Origin: Clavelina lepadiformis
Lineage: Eukaryota; Chordata; Ascidiacea; Aplousobranchia; Clavelinidae
DNA: 64,000 nucleotides
Assembly: GCF_947623445.1 (NCBI RefSeq)
Contig: NC_135246.1
Coordinates: 20,332,288 to 20,396,287 of the forward strand
Direction of reading: 5' to 3'
Part shown: positions 59,501 through 64,000 of the stretch, piece by piece
Numbering within the stretch: position 1 is the first letter of the stretch
Layout of the letters: each line of letters opens with the position of its first letter
Notes under the pieces: generated by a model
Told to the model about the DNA's origin: nothing
Databases searched by the model: none
Seen by the model: only the letters and a program-made list of their open reading frames with translations
Translations under genes and position numbers: made by a program

Positions 59501-61679
59501 TCCACCATAGAGAACTTGTCCAGACACCATTTCCTACGATGCTAACCCTCAAAATTTAAAAGCGATTTCACCCCTAACCCTAACCCCTCAATTAAATGAA
59601 GTCATTTTGCCAGATGCAAACGGACATTAGGTTCTAACACTATAATTTTAGAAACCGTTACTTCATTTATTTTAGATCGTAGAGAATAGCTCCACGATGA
59701 ACATCTTTTCCATACTCGCATTCCTACGGTGCTAAACCTCAAGTTTAAGGCGCGCTTTCACCCCTAACCCTCACCCCTCAATTAAATGGAGTCATTTTGC
59801 CAGATGCGACCGGTCATTAAGTTCTACCACTGAAGATTCGGAAACCGGTATTGTATTTATATTATATCGTAGAGTACAATTCCACCATGGAGAACTTGTC
59901 CAGACACCATCTCCTACGTTTCTAACCCCCAATTTTAAAAGCGATTTCACCCCTAACCCTGACCCCCCAATTAAATGGAGTCATTTTGCCAGATGCGACC
60001 GGTCATTAAGTCCTTACCCTGAATATTTGGAAACCGGTATTGTATTTAATTTATATGGTAGACAACAATTCCACCATAGAGAACTTGTCCCGACACCATT
60101 TCCTACGATGCTAACCCTCAAATTTAAGGGCGATTTCACCCCTAACCCTAACCCCTCAATTAAATGGAGTCATTTTTCCAGATTCGACCGGTCATTAAGT
60201 CCTAACCCTGAAGATTTGGAAACCGGTATTGTATTTAATATATATGGTAGAGAACAGCTCCACCATAGAGAACTTTTCCAGACACCATTTCCTACGATGC
60301 TAACCCTCAATTTTAAGGGCACTTTCTTCCCTAACCCTAACCTCTCAATTAAATGAAGTCATTTTGCCAGATTCGACCTGTCATTAAGTCTTAACCCTGA
60401 ATGTTTGGAAACCGGTATTGTATTTAATTTATTGGGTAGAGAACAATTCCACCATAGAGAACTTGTCCAGACACCATTTCCTACGATGCTAACCCTCAAT
60501 TTTAAAAGCGATTTCACCACTAACCCTATCCCCTCAATTAAATGGAGTCATTTTGCCAGTTGCGACGGGTCATTAAGTCTTAACCCCGAATATTTGGAAA
60601 CCGTTATTGTATTTATATTACATCGTAGAGTACAACTCCACCATGGAGAACTTGTCCAGACACCATTTCCTACGATACTAAGCCTCAATTTTAAGGGCGC
60701 TTTCACCCCTAACCCTAACCCTCATTTAAATGCAGTCATTTTGCCAGATGCGACCGGTCATTAAGTCCAAACGCTGAAGATTTGGAAACCGGAATTGTAT
60801 TTAATTTATTTGGTAGAGAACAATTCCACCATAGAGGACTTGTCCAGATACCATTTCCTACGATGCTAACCCTCAAATTTTAAAAGCGATTTCACCCCTA
60901 ACCCTAACCCCTCAATTAAATGGAGTCAAATTGCCAGATGCAAACGGACATTAGGTTCTAACACTATAATTTTAGAAACTGTTATTGCATTTATTTTAGA
61001 TCGTAGAGAACAGCTCCACGATGAACAACTTTTCTATACGCACATTCCTACGGTGCTAAACCTCAAGTTTAAGGCGCGCTTTCACCCCTAACCCTCACCC
61101 ATCAATTAAATGGAGTCATTTTGCCAGATGCGACCGGTCATTAAGTTCTACCCCTGAAGATTCGGAAACCGGTATTGTATTTAATTTATATTGTGGAAAA
61201 CAATTCCACCATAGAGAACTTGTCCAGACACCATTTCCTACGATGCTAACCCTCAATTTTAAGGGGCTGTCACCCTAACCCTCACCCATCAATTAAATGG
61301 AGACATTTTGCCAGATGCGACCGGTCATTAAGTTCTACCCCTGAAGATTCGATAACCGGTATTGTATTTATATTAGATCGTAGAGTACAATTCCACCATG
61401 GAGAACTTGTCCAGACTCCATTTCCTACGATGCTAACTCTCAACTTTAAGGGGCTTTCTCCCCTAACCCTAACCACTCAATTAAATGGAGTCATTTTGCC
61501 AGATGCGACCGGTTATTAAGTCCTAACCCCGAAGATTTGGAAACTGGTATTGTATTTATCTTATATCGTAGAGTACAATTCCACCATGGAGAACTTGTCC
61601 AGACACCATCTCCTACGATACTAACATTCAATTTCGAAGCGCTTTCACCCCTAACCTATCAATTAAATGGAGTCAATTT

Positions 61680-62182
61680 GCCATTTGTGAATTGCCCAGC
61701 CAAATTTCTAAGCTTGTGTAGTCATTTGATAATTAGGGCTTGTCAAATGGCAACTTGTATTTCACAATTGGCTACAAAATTCGTAGCAATTTGTTAAAGA
61801 CCACATCTTTTGACAAATAACAATCTGCTACGGTAGCACTTTGTCAATTATGTAGCCATTTGTGAATTGCCCAGCCAAATTTCTAAGCTTGTGTAGTCAT
61901 TTGATAATTAGGGTCTGCCAAATGGCTACTTGTATTTTACAATTGGCTGCAAAATTCGTAGCAATTTGCCAGAGACCATACTTTTTGATAAATGGCTACC
62001 CGTGCACATTGTCAGATACATTTTACTATTTGTAACTTCGTAGACATTTGTAAGTTATGCAATTTTTTGTCAGTGAGAATTAACAAATTACTACCTAATT
62101 GTCAAATGGCTACGTTAAACCACCAGGGATGGGGTGGTGGAGCAGAAAATTTGTTGAATTTTATTGGTAGGCTGACGTTTCA
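61680..62182 (+). repeat. 175-bp-unit block (copy 3)
   Basis: Nearly identical to copy 2, 17005 bp further on, with identical junctions. It therefore arose by duplication of a segment already holding the block. Confidence 0.92.
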
Positions 62183-64000
62183 CCCCTAACCCTAACCCCT
62201 CAATTAAATGGAGTCATTTTGCCAGATGCAAACGGACATTAGGTTCTAACACTATAATTTTAGAAACCGTTACTTCATTTATTTTAGATCGTAGAGAACA
62301 GCTCCACGATGAACAACTTTTCCATACGCACATTCCTACGGTGCTAAACCTCAAGTTTAAGGCGCGCTTTCACCACTAACCCTAACCCATCAATTAAATG
62401 AAGTCATTTTGCCAGATGCGACCGGTCATTAAGTTCTACCCCTGAGGATTCGGAAACCGGTATTGTATTTAATTTATATTGTAGAAAACAATTCCACCAT
62501 AGAGAACTTGTCCAGACACCATTTCCTTCGATGCTAACCCTCAATTTTAAGGAGCTTTCACCCCTAACCCTCACCCATCAATTAAATGGAGACATTTTGC
62601 CAGATGCGACAGGTCATTAAGTTCTACCCCTGAAGATTCGGAAACCGGTATTGTATTTATATTAGATCGAAGAGTACAATTCCAACATGGAGAACTTGTC
62701 CCGACACCATTTCCTACGATGCTAACCCTCAATTTTAAAATCAATTTCACCCCTAACCCTGACCCCCCCAATTGAATGGAGTCATTTTGCCAGATGCGAC
62801 CGGTCATTAAGTCCTTACCCTGAATATTTGGAAACCGGTATTGTATTTAATTTATATGGTAGAGAACAATTCCACCATAGAGAACTTGTCCCGACACCAT
62901 TTCCTACGGTGCTAACCCTCAAATTTATGGGCGATTTCTCCCCTAACCCTAACCCCTCAATTAAATGGAGTCATTTTGCCAGATTCGACCGGTCATTAAG
63001 TCCTAACCCTGAATATTTGGAAACCGGTATTGTATTTAATTTATATGGTAGAGAACAGCTCCACCATAGAGAACTTTTCCAGACACCATTTCTTACGATG
63101 CTAACCCTCAATTTTAAGGGCGCTTTCTTTCCTAATCCTAACCTCTCAATTAAATGGAGTCATTTTGCCAGATTCGACCTGTCATTAAGTCTTAACCCTG
63201 AATGTTTGGAAACCGGTATTGTATTTAATTTATTGGGTAGAGAACAATTCCACCATAGAGTACTTGTCTAGACACCATTACCTACGATGCTAACCCTCAA
63301 TTTTAAAAGAGATTTCACCCCTAACCCTAACCCCTCAATTAAATGGAGTCATTTTGCCAGTTGCGACGGGTCATTAAGTCCTTACCCCGAATATTTGGAA
63401 ACCGTTATTGTATTTATATTATATCGTAAAGTACAATTCCACCATGGAGAAATAGTGCAGACACCATTTCCTACGATACTAAGCCTCAACTTTATGGGCG
63501 CTTTCACCCCTAACCCTAACCCCTCATTTAAATGGAGTCATTTTGCCTGATGCGACCGGTCATTAAGTCCTTACCCTGAAGATTTGGAAACCGGTATTGT
63601 ATTTAATTTATTTGGTAGAGAACAATTCCACCATAGATAACTTGTCCAGACACCATTTCCTACGATGCTAACCCTCAAATTTTAAAAGCGATTTCACCCC
63701 TAACCCTAACCCTTCAATTAAATGAAGTCATTTTGCCAGATGCAAACAGACATTAGGTTCTAACACTATAATTTTAGAAACCGTTACTTCATTTATTTTA
63801 GATCGTAGAGAACAGCTCCACGATAAACAACTTTTCCATACGCGCATTCCTACGGTGCTAAACCTCAAGTTTAAGGCGCGCTTTCACCCATAACCCTCAC
63901 CCCCCAATTAAATGGAGTCATTTTGCCAGATGCGACCGGTCATTAAGTTCTACCACTGAAGATTCGGAAACCGGTATTGTATTTATATTATATCGTAGAG

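Larger units (their letters stand above)
32216..64000 (+). repeat. 189-bp satellite array with telomere-like motifs
   Basis: About 150 head-to-tail monomers, all in one orientation, run off the right end of the window. A monomer contains CACCCCTAACCCTAACCC, TCAATTAAATGGAGTCATTT, ATGCGACCGGTCATTAAG, GGAAACCGGTATTGTATTTA and TTCCACCATAGAGAACTTG. CTAACCCT occurs at three places per unit. A second monomer type (GATGCAAACGGACATTAGG, CAGCTCCACGATGAACAAC, GGCGCGCTTTCACCC) is spaced every few units. The 189-bp length equals 63 codons, so frames stay open over several units, but they are broken irregularly throughout the array. Confidence 0.97.

Noticed and set aside
33368-63550. Many open frames of 60-245 codons in the satellite
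   Set aside because: They arise because the monomer is 63 codons long. The same peptide recurs, frames break irregularly and no start or splice context is conserved.

Overview
The window is animal nuclear DNA. It is AT-rich, its gene pieces carry GT-AG introns, and it holds a class II tRNA-Ser cluster, several eukaryotic transposon families and a very large satellite array full of CCCTAA-type motifs. The gene content (a semaphorin and a GPCR-like receptor) points to a metazoan. A marine invertebrate such as a tunicate would fit, but the species cannot be named from the sequence. There are no operons or bacterial features.

Layout, 1-27 kb. The 3' half of a spliced + strand gene (about 160-4626) looks like a rhodopsin-type GPCR, with TM6- and TM7-like segments and a Ser-rich tail. 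Transposon debris fills 5.1-7.8 kb. A compact five-exon + strand gene for a 189-residue protein of unknown function lies at 9875-11465. Four consecutive minus-strand exons of a semaphorin Sema domain lie at 12559-13473; one carries a 1-base homopolymer frameshift. The last two exons of another minus-strand gene lie at 16484-16790, and the degraded 3' end of a LINE at about 18.44-18.77 kb. From 19.3 to 23.25 kb there is a tandem array of about 158-bp units, each carrying a tRNA-Ser-like gene, interrupted by arrays of a 10-bp repeat. Around these (6.4, 13.8-15.5, 18.7-19.3 and 23.5-26.9 kb) sit copies of one composite repeat. It has a 41-bp minisatellite, arms built from a 53-bp tandem repeat in opposite orientations, and a core of about 440 bp, resembling a foldback element.

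Layout, 27-64 kb. At 27-32 kb there are a Ty3/gypsy-type fossil fragment, a hAT-type MITE with perfect 8-bp target duplications, otherwise featureless DNA and a pogo/Tigger-like relic. From about 32.2 kb to the window end lies one satellite array with a 189-bp monomer (exactly 63 codons, hence many spurious open frames). Two monomer types are organised into higher-order repeats of about 1.13, 1.32 and 3.78 kb and a longer 16.6-17.0 kb duplication. A 175-bp-unit block distantly related to the foldback core recurs in it three times. A 1726-bp piggyBac element (54804-56529), with perfect ends and TTAA duplication but an N-terminally truncated transposase, interrupts the satellite.

Functionally, the left part is a sparse genic region invaded by repeats and the right half is heterochromatin-like satellite. 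The genes seen do not form a common pathway. The most unusual content is the tRNA-Ser array with ACA and UCA anticodons, and the links between the foldback repeat family and the satellite.
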